Origin: Ananas comosus
Taxonomy: Eukaryota; Streptophyta; Magnoliopsida; Poales; Bromeliaceae
Length of the DNA stretch: 64,000 bases
Reading direction: 5' to 3'
Assembly: GCF_001540865.1 (NCBI RefSeq)
Contig: NC_033633.1
Span: 11,258,917-11,322,916 of the forward strand
Each line of letters begins with the position of its first letter. Position 1 is the stretch's first letter. Below the pieces are notes generated by a model. The model saw only the letters and a list, made by a program, of their open reading frames with translations, did not search any database and was not told the origin of the DNA. Shown one piece after another: positions 14,023-23,770 of the stretch. The translations under genes and the position numbers were made by a program.

Positions 14023-15142
14023 ATCTCTTCCTATGTTCACTATACAGTACAATCCAATACAGTGGTCAGTGTAATGTTCAAACAATTATGAATCATCCAC
14101 ATTCAGTCCAAGACAATCAACTCAGATTAAAAACTCAATCATCAATTGTAATTCAAATGAGTGAATCATTCTTATCATGAATCTGTTCTGAGATCGACAT
14201 ATCCAAAATGATTCTCAAAATCAGTTCACAACCAACATATGCATAACGGTCAAATATAAGTAGGCCAGTCAAAATAATCCAAGGCCTTACAAATAAAAGA
14301 AAAAGACATAATAATATTCACAAATATAGATAGCCAAAAACAAGTCTTAAGTAAATGGACTCCATCAAAACAGGTAATAGTAGGTGAACTGTCAAGTTCC
14401 CGTACACTCTAAATGATATATATATTCATTCATCAAATAGATCATCCTGATCTGGATCTCACTTATTAAGCTCTCCTCCATCCCTGCCATCCTCTGTAGA
14501 ATATCAAATATAAATTTCATATTATCATGAATTTAATCATTTGAATAATCCACTAAAAATGTCTAGTTCTACTAAAAGAACTTAGCATCATAACATCAGG
14601 CAGAGAAGAATATATATTAATGTCATAAAGCATCATAATATCATGTTCACAAGTATCAAGCCAGTTTCATAAATTATGAATAAAGCCTAAATAGTTTGAT
14701 TTATAAAGAGCCATCAACTTAAGTTTATTTGTAAGAGAATAATCATTGTCTAGTTTCAAAGAACATGACCAAAACCAACAGACTTCTTATGCATATAGCT
14801 ATTTCTATGTTTCAATTTGGAATGTCACAGTTACTAATTCTTTTAAGTCAAATAATCTAGCATCAAGTTTGGAATGAGATCATTTAACTAAGAAAAGAAT
14901 AGTCCAGCCTAGTTGGATTGTATCATCAAGTTTGGAATGACACAAGCCTTCCAGGTAGAACTTTGAACTAGGTTAAAGTCATTTTCATCAAGTTTGGAAT
15001 GAAACAACTCACCTTTTTCAAATTAGTCCGCAACCATGAACATCGATGAAACATATAAATTGTGCTTGACCACCAAAGGAAGGAAGATTCGATAATTCAA
15101 AACATACAATTAGAAAGTAAGTAAATGGTAATTAAGACTAAT
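14023..15142 (-). other. Copia element non-coding 3' region
   Basis: About 1.1 kb lies between the gag-pol stop and the 3' LTR, long for such an element. It contains no credible frame. The motif atcaagtttggaatga recurs three times (near 14870, 14925 and 14988), and a related gtcaagtttggaacg occurs inside each LTR. Confidence 0.6.
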
Positions 15143-18100
15143 TTACATAGTCTTTAACCCCATTTCCCCCACTGTTTTGAATAATCGATCTTTAGTCATA
15201 CCTTTTGTGAGAGTATCGGCCATGTTATCCTTCGATCTCACATCGATCAAGGTGATAACCCCTTGTTCTCTCAGATAATTCAACAACGCATGTCTCAGTC
15301 TCACATGTCTTCTCTTTGAATTAAAGAAAGCATTTTTGACAACTTGGACAGCTGCTTGATTATCACAGAACAGGCTTAAAGAATTAATCTGTAGCCGAGT
15401 CAAAGGAATATCCAAAATCAGATTCTTTATCCATTCTGCTTCTTCGCCAGCGGAAGCTAAAGCAAAAAGTTCCGATTCCATAGACGACAAGGCAATACAA
15501 GTCTGTCTTTTGGATTTCCAAGTAATAGCAGCTCCACCCAAAGTGAATACATATCCACTTGTGGACTTACTATTTCCAATTTCTGAGCACCATGAGGCAT
15601 CAGAATATCCATCCACAGTTGGAGGATAACCAGAATAACATAGAGCATAATCTTTCGTACCTTTAAGGTATCTCATCAGCCTACTAAGGGCATCCCAATG
15701 CTCTTTACTAGGATTACTAGTGAAACGACTCAGCATGCCAACTGTAAAGGCGATGTCGGGTCTAGTGCAACTCATAGCATACATGAGACTACCAATCAGT
15801 TTTGAGTACTTTAATTGATCCACACTGGTCCCTTCATTAGGACTCAGTCTTTTATTATAATCACATGGTGTCTCACTCGGTTTACAATCACTGTATCCCC
15901 AGGTAGAAAGTAGCTGCTCAATATAATGAGTCTGGCTAAGGGAGATGACTTGCCTTTCAAATCTTACTTTCATACCAAGAATGGTATTAGCAATACCAAG
16001 ATCTTTCATGTCAAATTCTTTAGCTAAAGTAGCTTTCACGTCACTCACTACAGAATGATCGGAGCCAAGAATTAACATGTCATCAACATATAAGCAAATG
16101 ATGACTATCTTATTTGACACAGAACGATGGTAAAGGCATTTATCTGAATAGCTAGACTGAAAGCCATAACTCTTTACCACTTTGTCAAATTTAAGATGCC
16201 ACATCTTAGGTGCTTGTTTAAGACCGTACAAAGATTTATTCAATTTACAAACTTTGTCCTCAAGACCTTTCATGACATACCCTTCAGGTTGTTCCATGTA
16301 GATTTCTTCATTTAACTCTCCATTTAGAAAAGCTGTTTTTACATCCATTTGATGCACTACAAAGTGTTCAATAGATGCCAAAGCAAGAAGAATTCTTATA
16401 GTTGATAGATGACACACAGGTGAATAAACATCAAAATAGTCTATTCCACTCTGCTGTTTATAGCCTTTAGCTACTAAGCGTGCTTTGTATCTGGCTATTG
16501 ATCCATCACTATTCAGTTTCTTTTTCAATACCCACTTACAGCCTATAGCCTTAGCCCCTTTAGGCAAATTGACTAGCTGCCAAGTGTGGTTCTGCAACAG
16601 AGAGCTCATTTCATCATCTATGGCTTCTGCCCACAGTAGGGATTCCCTAGATCTCATTGCTTCTTGATAAGAAAATGGATCATCCTCGAGATGGTAAGTA
16701 ACAAAATTCTCACCAAAACTTTTGGGAACTCTCTCTCTTGTAGATATTCTAACTGGAACTGATTCAATAGCCAATTGTGTGGGATTAGTGTCAGAAGGGC
16801 CTGCTTCAGATTCTACAGGAGATTCTGAAATCATATCTGTAGATCCAGAAACATTCAAGCCATGATCTCTGAGAAACTTATTCTCAAAGAATTCTGCATC
16901 TCTAGATTCTATCACTGTGTTAGTAGATAGATCTAAAAACCTATCTGCAGCACTATCTTCTGCACTGCCTAGATATACACAGGTAATGGTTCTAGGTCCC
17001 ACCTTAGGCCTCTTTGGATCTTGTATTCTTACATAAGCAATACAGCCCCAGGTCTTAAGAGTATCATATCTACAAGGATGCTTATGCCATATCTCATAAG
17101 GTGTCATAGACAACTTAGAGTGTGGCAACCTGTTCAGGATGTGATTAGCAGTCAGAACTGCTTCTCCCCAATAGGAGGAAGGCATGCCAGCTGTAAGTAA
17201 CATAGAATTTAACATTTCAGTTAACGTTCTATTCTTACGCTCAGCAACACCATTTGATTGGGGTGAGTAAGGAGCAGTGGTTTCAAGTATTATGCCCTCT
17301 GAAGCACAAAATTCCTTGAACCCTGTCATTGTATATTCTCCTCCTCTATCACTCCTAAACCTCTTAATTTTCATGTTGAGTTGATTTTCTACTCTAGATT
17401 TGAAAATTTTAAACTTTTCAAAAGCCTCATCTTTCGATTTCAACAAATAGACATGACAATATCTAGAAAAATCGTCTATGAATGTTATCAAATACTTTCG
17501 ACCACCTCTAGTGACGTAATTTCTAAAATCACAAAGATCAGAATGTATTAGCTCAAGAAGTTGTGTGCTTTTAGAAACCATCTTAAAAGGTTTTCTAGTG
17601 ATCTTAGCTTGTGCACACACTTCACATTTGTCAAATCGAATAGAAGTATCCAATGGAATGTTGTGAGTTTTAGCTAGAAGTTGCATTTTCCTGTAGTTCA
17701 CATGTCCAAGTCTATTGTGCAACAACTTTGGATCAATCAGAATAGAACTCACATGGTTTATGCTATCAGTATCTAAACTCAACCTATACATACCATTAAC
17801 CATGAATGCACAACCAAAATAACATGAGTTAACTGATAAGGTTACTCTACCATTCATAGTTGAAAAGGACATACCAGCTTTATCAAGTAAGCTCATAGAT
17901 ATCAAATTCTTTTTAAGTAAAGGTACTACTCTAACATGTTTCAGAGTTAGTAATTTACCTGAAGAAAGCACCAAATTTGCAGTTCCAGTATGAGTCACTT
18001 CTGCCTCACCACCATTGCAATTTTCCACGGTGTCTTTCACTTCTGTGACCTCTGTGAGTAGGTTCTTGTCATTTGCAGCATGACAAGTAGCGCCACTATC

Positions 18101-19003
18101 CAACCACCACTCAGTAGAAATACTAGCCTTTCCAATTTTCATCATTCCAATGAAAGCTTGAGGCTCAGATTCACTAGTTAGCATATTAGCCTCACTTTGT
18201 GGTGTGTTATTCTTTGGCTTCTTTGGTAGTCTACACTCTGCTGCCCAGTGACCCCATTTTCCACAGTTATGGCACTTTCCTTTCTTTTTCTTTTTGGAGA
18301 TAGTCTTTTTGACCTCTAGCTGTGAAGAAGATTCACCTTTTGGTGACTTGGATCTTTTCTGAGGTTTATTGAAGTGTGAAACTAAGTTGGCAACTGACTT
18401 TTGTTGTCCTACTTGTTCTAAATTCTTTCTAGTACTGTTTTGATCCTCAATGTGAATATACCTCTTTAATTCATCCAGTCCCATCTGTTCTTTCAATCTG
18501 TGCATTTCAGTCTTGAAAGAATTCCATTCAGCAGGTAACTTACTCAATACAAGACCAACAAAGAGATTATCAGACATATCAGATTTATCATCTTTCAGCT
18601 TGTTCCTCATGTTCTCAAGTTCAATTAATTGAGAGGTGATACTTGAATTCATATTGAACTTAAAGTCAAAAAATTTCTCCGCTAGAAGAGTTTTAGAAAG
18701 CCCCTCTTGTTTTTGGAACTGAGCGTTCAAGTGATCCCGTATCTCTTTCGCTGTCTTATTCTCACTATAAGTCGTAGCTAGACGACGATTTAAAGAGTTC
18801 AACAAGTAATCTCTACAGAAATTTTCATCCTTGTTCCATTGATATTCATCCACATTTTCAATGGTAGATGAAAAATCACTCAAAACAGTGTAGAATATTT
18901 CACGTTCTTTCATGCCAAATTGAACATATAATTTCCAACCATGAAATTCAGTAACATCAAATAATTGCAATTTTATAATATCAAAAGAACTACGCTTTGC
19001 CAT
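15143..19003 (-). CDS. Copia gag-pol polyprotein, uninterrupted
   Basis: This 1286-residue frame has the complete copia order. It starts with a UBN2-type gag (residues about 50-190). A CCHC zinc knuckle CHNCGKWGHWAAEC (244-257) and an aspartic protease WWLDSGATCH (299-308) follow. The integrase has an HHCC zinc site (H429, H434, C460, C463) and catalytic core (HSDLCDF, FIDDFSRY, FRSDRGGEY). Reverse transcriptase has YVDDMLILG, and RNase H has CDNQAAVQV near the C-terminus. Integrase preceding RT defines Ty1/copia rather than Ty3. No stop or frameshift is visible, so the element could still be autonomous if transcribed. The start is the first ATG of the frame, about 480 bases inside the 5' LTR. 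Confidence 0.96.
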   Translation of the reverse strand: MAKRSSFDIIKLQLFDVTEFHGWKLYVQFGMKEREIFYTVLSDFSSTIENVDEYQWNKDENFCRDYLLNSLNRRLATTYSENKTAKEIRDHLNAQFQKQEGLSKTLLAEKFFDFKFNMNSSITSQLIELENMRNKLKDDKSDMSDNLFVGLVLSKLPAEWNSFKTEMHRLKEQMGLDELKRYIHIEDQNSTRKNLEQVGQQKSVANLVSHFNKPQKRSKSPKGESSSQLEVKKTISKKKKKGKCHNCGKWGHWAAECRLPKKPKNNTPQSEANMLTSESEPQAFIGMMKIGKASISTEWWLDSGATCHAANDKNLLTEVTEVKDTVENCNGGEAEVTHTGTANLVLSSGKLLTLKHVRVVPLLKKNLISMSLLDKAGMSFSTMNGRVTLSVNSCYFGCAFMVNGMYRLSLDTDSINHVSSILIDPKLLHNRLGHVNYRKMQLLAKTHNIPLDTSIRFDKCEVCAQAKITRKPFKMVSKSTQLLELIHSDLCDFRNYVTRGGRKYLITFIDDFSRYCHVYLLKSKDEAFEKFKIFKSRVENQLNMKIKRFRSDRGGEYTMTGFKEFCASEGIILETTAPYSPQSNGVAERKNRTLTEMLNSMLLTAGMPSSYWGEAVLTANHILNRLPHSKLSMTPYEIWHKHPCRYDTLKTWGCIAYVRIQDPKRPKVGPRTITCVYLGSAEDSAADRFLDLSTNTVIESRDAEFFENKFLRDHGLNVSGSTDMISESPVESEAGPSDTNPTQLAIESVPVRISTRERVPKSFGENFVTYHLEDDPFSYQEAMRSRESLLWAEAIDDEMSSLLQNHTWQLVNLPKGAKAIGCKWVLKKKLNSDGSIARYKARLVAKGYKQQSGIDYFDVYSPVCHLSTIRILLALASIEHFVVHQMDVKTAFLNGELNEEIYMEQPEGYVMKGLEDKVCKLNKSLYGLKQAPKMWHLKFDKVVKSYGFQSSYSDKCLYHRSVSNKIVIICLYVDDMLILGSDHSVVSDVKATLAKEFDMKDLGIANTILGMKVRFERQVISLSQTHYIEQLLSTWGYSDCKPSETPCDYNKRLSPNEGTSVDQLKYSKLIGSLMYAMSCTRPDIAFTVGMLSRFTSNPSKEHWDALSRLMRYLKGTKDYALCYSGYPPTVDGYSDASWCSEIGNSKSTSGYVFTLGGAAITWKSKRQTCIALSSMESELFALASAGEEAEWIKNLILDIPLTRLQINSLSLFCDNQAAVQVVKNAFFNSKRRHVRLRHALLNYLREQGVITLIDVRSKDNMADTLTKGMTKDRLFKTVGEMGLKTM

Positions 19004-19484
19004 TTAATCAGAGCAAAGTGTTAGAAAGAGTGCACCTTGTAGTCCGCAGATCTCGCAAAATCGAATAAAGCCCCTGATCTGAATCAAAGTGCTTTGTAGA
19101 GGTGGAATTTGCCAAAAACAAACCCAAAATTGGATCCGTAGCGCCCAAAAACCTTAAGATGAACTGCCCTCGTCGCCGGAAACTGCTGAAAACTTTCGAT
19201 GGTCGTAACTTCGTCGTCCGACCTCCGTTCGAGACGAGTAACCACTCAAAACGTTCGTATCGATGAGTAGAACAGAACCCAAGTGGTTTCACCCTCTGAA
19301 ATTGGCTATAATTTCTGGATTTTTTGAATCAAAGAATTCCGCCGCCTGACCTTCAAACTCAGATCCCGGCCAATCCGATCGTCGAAATCGAAAATAAATT
19401 ATACCGGTGAATTCGTCTTGACGAGATCTTCGAATCGACACCTTACTCGCTCAAATCCAACATAGGATCGTAATACTTTAAGAT

Positions 19485-19709
19485 TGTTGGAGGTTAGGGT
19501 TTTTGGGTGCTTAAAGTATTACACCAAGAGACGTCAAGTTTGGAACGCTCAACAGTGTTACCTCCAGCGTATGAAACCCTAGATTTAATAAATAAGTTAT
19601 TGGGCTCCGGAAATATGGGCCTTAATATGCTTTCACTTATTGGGCTTGTATGTGAACATATTATTTGGATTATATTATAACAAAATATTCAATAACAATA
19701 TATCCAACA
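19485..19709 (-). repeat. 5' LTR of copia element
   Basis: 225 bp and the transcriptional start side of the element. A TATA-like TTATTTATTAAATC occurs about halfway on the minus strand. A 13-bp segment at 19510-19522 is the exact inverse of 19470-19482, just inside the element. Confidence 0.95.
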
Positions 19710-19714
19710 AGAGC

Positions 19715-20160
19715 TGCCTTGAAACATTTCAAGAATATCTTGGAAAAAAGAGAGGCTTGAAACATTTCAAGAATATCTTGGAAAAAAGAGAGGATTTTCT
19801 TGAAAATGAGCTGGTCTCCAGCCTTGGGAAAGAGCCAAGAAAATAAGTGATTGTCATTTTTTATTCGTTGAAAAATGAGCCATATCAATATTCGTGGAAA
19901 AAAGCGCCTTATCTGAAAAATAATTTTTTATTCGTAAAAAAGAAAGGGATTTACGGTGGAATAGGCCTATTCAATTTTTTTAGGACGCGTGGCAAGGTCC
20001 CATTGGCCCATGCCTTATGGCGGCTTCTTTTTTAATTCGTAAAAAAGGAAATGTCGTGTATACTTTTTAAACTGTCAATTAGTATATTTGGTATGGATAT
20101 TAGCTAATTTTATATTTTGGATTAATAGTTAAATTAAAATTATAAGATAAGCTAGTGTGA
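19715..20160. repeat. Right flank of copia: short tandem duplication, then spacer
   Basis: A unit of about 41 bp, starting cttgaaacatttcaagaat and ending aaaaaagagagg, is present twice in tandem (19718-19799). Beyond it the sequence is AT-rich with two copies of a ttattcgtaaaaaa-type motif and no gene. Confidence 0.5.
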
Positions 20161-20220
20161 TTAAAATGGGGTGCCTTGGTGGTGGTTAAGCAAAAGAGCA
20201 AAAAATCTCCTCTGCTTCGT

Positions 20221-20223
20221 CGC

Positions 20224-20260
<37 letters not shown>

Positions 20261-20293
20261 GTAGATATCTCTCTCTCTCTCTCTTGCGTGGAA
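20221..20293 (+). promoter_or_regulatory. HS1: HS1 5'UTR with (CT)n tracts
   Basis: Two CT/TC tracts (about 20228-20257 and 20268-20283) lie directly before the HS1 start codon. CT-rich leaders are common near plant transcription starts. Confidence 0.5.
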
Positions 20294-22959
20294 ATGGCGG
20301 AGGAGAAGGATGTGGTGAAGCACGTGCTCGTCGCCAAGTTCAAGGACGAGGTCGCTCCGGAGAAGGTGGAGGATCTCATCAAGGGATACGCCAATCTCGT
20401 CTCCCTCATCGAGCCCATGAAGGCCTTTCACTGGTAAGAGTCGCGTTTCTTAAATTTTTTTTAACAATTATTACTCTCTTTCGTCGATCTGAACCTGTTT
20501 TAGGGCATGGGTCTTGCTCAAAGTCGCTTTTTGGTTTGATGGGTTGGTTGCGGAATCCCATTCCCAAATACTTGATGTGGGTTTGTGGTTAATATGTTTG
20601 TTTGATTGATGAATAATGGTTACTTTATTTTTTATTTTTATTTTTTTTTTACAATTACTACTCTTTTTCGTTGATTTGAACCTGTTTTGGGGCATGGGCC
20701 TTGCTCAAAATCGCTTTTTGGTTGATGGGTTGGTTGCGGAATCCCATTCCCAAATACTTGATGTGGGTTTGTGGTTAATATGTTTGTTTGATTGATGAAT
20801 AATGGTTGCTTTAATTTTTATTTTTATTTGCAATTACTACTCTTTTTCGTCGATTCGAACATGTTTTATTACATGGGTCTTGTTCAAAATCGCTATTTGT
20901 GATGTGGATTTGTAGTGATATGTTTGATTGCTTGGTTGATAATGGTTATCTCTTTTTTTTGGGGGGCAATTATTACTCTTTTTCATGGATTTGAACCTGT
21001 TTTGTGACATCACTGTTGTTCAAAATCGCGTTTTAGTGTGGATTTTTTTTTTTTGGTTGGTGGAGAATTACACAATTTTTGTGGTAACATGCATGTTTGA
21101 TCGATTGATTGGTAATGGTTATCTTTCACTATTATATTACTCTTTTTCATGGATTTGAACTCGTTTTGTGACATGGGTTTTGTTCAAAATCGCATTTTTT
21201 GGTGTGGATTTTGATCCGTATATATTTTTATGTGGATTTATGTGTTGGTTCGTGGCAATATGTTTGATTGATTGATGATGGTTATCTTTTTTCTTATTTT
21301 TACCTTTTTTTCCCCACTAGCATTACTCTTTTTGATTGATTTAAACCAGTTTTGTGACATGGGTTTTGTTCAAATTAGAACTCCTTATGTTTTTTGCGGA
21401 TTTATGTTAATTTTTGGTTATTGTTGTTCTTAATTGATTCCTCATGTTTATAAATTGAGATGTTTTGATGCAATTTGTAGGAGTGGTGTTGTTTAGGTGC
21501 AAAAATGTAGGGATCTTTTAGTGGTTTAGTTTAACTCTCCATCATGTTCAATGGTTGTGATTACCACTTTGCAAATCTCGAGTAATCGGATATTTTGCGC
21601 TTATTTAGTACTGTAATGATCCAACCCGCCAGCAATAATAACTCATCGAACCCAAACCATCGGTCCAAAATGCTTAAGCCCAATTATTATTATTAGCGTT
21701 GAGGCCTCATATATTCTAATTAGAATCGATTTTTCATCCGATGTGGAACTATTGGGGCGTTACAAGTACGTAGGAAAGGATTTAAAGAACCACGATCTGA
21801 ATTGTATTCAACGACATGAATCTATGGGTCCAATGCCCTAGAATTTACTGAATAGGAAATATTAAGAACCAAGTTGTTGTAAAGATATTCTAGAAAGATG
21901 CTGTGATCTTCTAACTGCAGCGGTGTGCAATTCACAAAATGTTGGTTTAAAACAGGATTGTAAAACATTCCTAATAGAACTTGTAAGAACTTCTGCTATT
22001 TTGAACTTTCGACTGATAAAATTAGCTCATTATCTCCGTGGTTTTGGTGTGCACATTCCATAGAAACTATTTTGAAGTTTTGGCAATTGGCGGTCGATTT
22101 CTCTCGTTTTGTTATTCATTTCTGTTTTCTAGTTAGCGAGAGCCTCTGTAGTGAGCGAGAACTTCAAATTTACAAACATCTTGCTCGTTGTTATGTACAT
22201 ACCGCATATTTGATCTTTTAATTAGCGAAGCATACGTCACTGAACCGAGTTCTCGAGAGTTCCTAATGATTAAGAAGTGAAAGACCTATTCGCGAACAAC
22301 TCCGTTAGCTACTTAGTGTAATCAAACTATATAGATTATCATGTGCGGTAGAGGTTTCTTCATCTTACATTTGCTTGGATAATCATGTGCTTATCAGTGT
22401 CAAACATTAAGGTGCGTAGTAAGAAAATTAAAGAGGCTGCTTACAGGAGGATCGATCACGTTCGGAGAATTCTGTCAGTTTACGAGGAGCGTAGTACGCG
22501 ATTTGCCTGTTTGGCTGTGCTGTAGGGTGTAGCTTTGTTCAATAAAGTGTTGTTTCAGTAATGCTGTTCGGGGAAGCACCTGTAGATCGTTTTCATAAAA
22601 AAATCCATCCTTGTAGCTTCCCTTTGCAGCTAAAGCAGAAGCTTCGGATCGGAGCCTCTTTTTTTTTCGCTTCGCATCACCGTAAATTCTCCAAACTTCT
22701 CCGTAGATGTTATCATAGCTTTTCTCTTTTGCTGATATGAATATGCTACTGCGATTATAAACGCAGGGGAAGAGATGTGAGCGTGGAAAACATGCATCAA
22801 GGATTCACCCACGTGTTCGAGTCGACTTTCGAAAGTCTCGAAGGGATCGCAGAGTACGTTGCGCACCCGGCCCACGTCGAGTTTGCCAATCGGTTCCTTC
22901 CTGCGCTCGAGAAGGTCATCATTGTCGATTACAAACCAACTGCGGTCGATCAACAGTAA
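20294..22959 (+). CDS. HS1: Stress-response A/B barrel (Dabb) protein, HS1-like
   Basis: This small dimeric alpha-beta barrel protein resembles Arabidopsis heat-stable protein 1, which has reported antimicrobial activity. Exons 20294-20433 and 22767-22959 join in phase 2 (CAC TG|G GGA) and encode 110 residues; the family is typically about 109. The Dabb core is clear: VKHVLVAKFKDEV, then DLIKGYANLVSLIEPMKAF (residues about 27-45), then MHQGFTHVFESTFES, AEYVAHPAHVEFA and VIIVDYKPT. The two exons are separated by a 2.3 kb intron, large for so small a gene, containing a degenerate tandem repeat (20465-21380) and a repeat fragment near 21610-21775. The start is the only ATG after the CT-rich leader. 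Confidence 0.95.
20465..21380. repeat. Degenerate tandem repeat in HS1 intron (about 6 units)
   Basis: The anchor motif attactctttttc...gatttgaacctgtttt recurs near 20470, 20656, 20833, 20969, 21134 and 21323 (spacing 136-189 bp). The first two units are nearly identical over about 170 bp; the later ones are more decayed and shortened. Confidence 0.85.
21610..21775. repeat. Dispersed-repeat fragment in HS1 intron
   Basis: The block running from aatgatccaacccgcc to ggaactattggggcgttac resembles LTR or retroelement debris common in plant introns. There is no partner in this window, so the identity is an inference. Confidence 0.3.
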
Positions 22960-23560
22960 GGCAAAATCGACGAGGCGAGCGAGCGAGCGAACGACGTGTG
23001 AGATATCTTTCTTTCGAGGTGGAGATCGAGATTTGTCCGCGCCAGTATCGGAACTTGTTTGTGGCAACTGTTCTTGCTTTGTTCTATAAACTCTTGTGGT
23101 TTTGTACTTTCAGTTTGTGAGTCATTGAACAATGTTGTAACTTTGAGATTGAGAATGTTCACCTCACCAATTCATCTTTGAATATATATATATATATATA
23201 TGCTGGAGATTTAGAATGTGATTTGGTTCTATTCTATGTAAGCAACAACAAAAATGAAAGTTATATTCATGCCTTGTTCTTCGATTCTTATGCTTAATTA
23301 TCAGAATTAGAAGAGAAAAACTAGGCGCTCGATATAAGTACAAAATGGCGGTGTAATTAATAATTTCAATCGAGGAAAGAGGTTGATAAACAATGTCGAA
23401 AAAAAAGTAGAGCTTAGATTATACTATTATGGAGTTTTGAGGATTAAAATAAGCACATATTTTTATATTAAGAAAGAAGAAAAAAAAATTAAAATATAAG
23501 TACTCTCAAAACTAGAATAATTAGAAAGTTCAGGGGCTTTTTCAGTGCGAGATATTGTTG
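22960..23560. other. HS1 3'UTR and spacer
   Basis: The 3'UTR probably extends to about 23180, where a (TA)n run (23183-23201) occurs. The rest is AT-rich up to the PPR leader. No other feature is visible. Confidence 0.4.
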
Positions 23561-23606
23561 AGGGGTCTCCACGCATTTTTACCCTTCGCCCTTCTCCTTC
23601 ACTCCT

Positions 23607-23770
23607 CTAAAAACCCTAACCCTAACTGGTCGAAGAAGAAGAAGAAGAAGAAGAAGAAGAGGAGAAATGCTCCCCAGATGCTCCCCAGTAATGTACCCCA
23701 AAAGGTACTTTCTCCCCGAAACCCTAACCCTAACTCTCCGTCGACGCTTCTCCCCAAACCCTAACCCTAG
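23607..23770 (+). promoter_or_regulatory. Telobox (AAACCCTAA) cluster at PPR gene start
   Basis: Three telomere-like blocks (about 23611-23626, 23719-23734, 23756-23769) contain AAACCCTAACCCTAA-type repeats on the coding strand, around a (GAA)n run (23634-23660). The first is in the leader; the other two lie within the presequence codons. Teloboxes are known plant cis-elements of housekeeping genes. Confidence 0.55.

Larger units (their letters stand above)
13797..19709 (-). mobile_element. Complete Ty1/copia LTR retrotransposon (5.9 kb, coding strand minus)
   Basis: Two LTRs of 226 and 225 bp (13797-14022, 19485-19709) begin TGTTGG and end CCAACA. They are flanked by the perfect 5-bp duplication AGAGC (13792-13796 and 19710-19714). 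A single 1286-codon gag-pol frame runs on the minus strand (19003 to 15143). In the element's orientation a purine-rich tract (aggaagagat) lies just before the 3' LTR (plus-strand 14023-14034). About ten differences separate the LTRs (around 4%), so the insertion is not very recent. The usual plant initiator-Met primer site was not found next to the 5' LTR. Confidence 0.96.
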
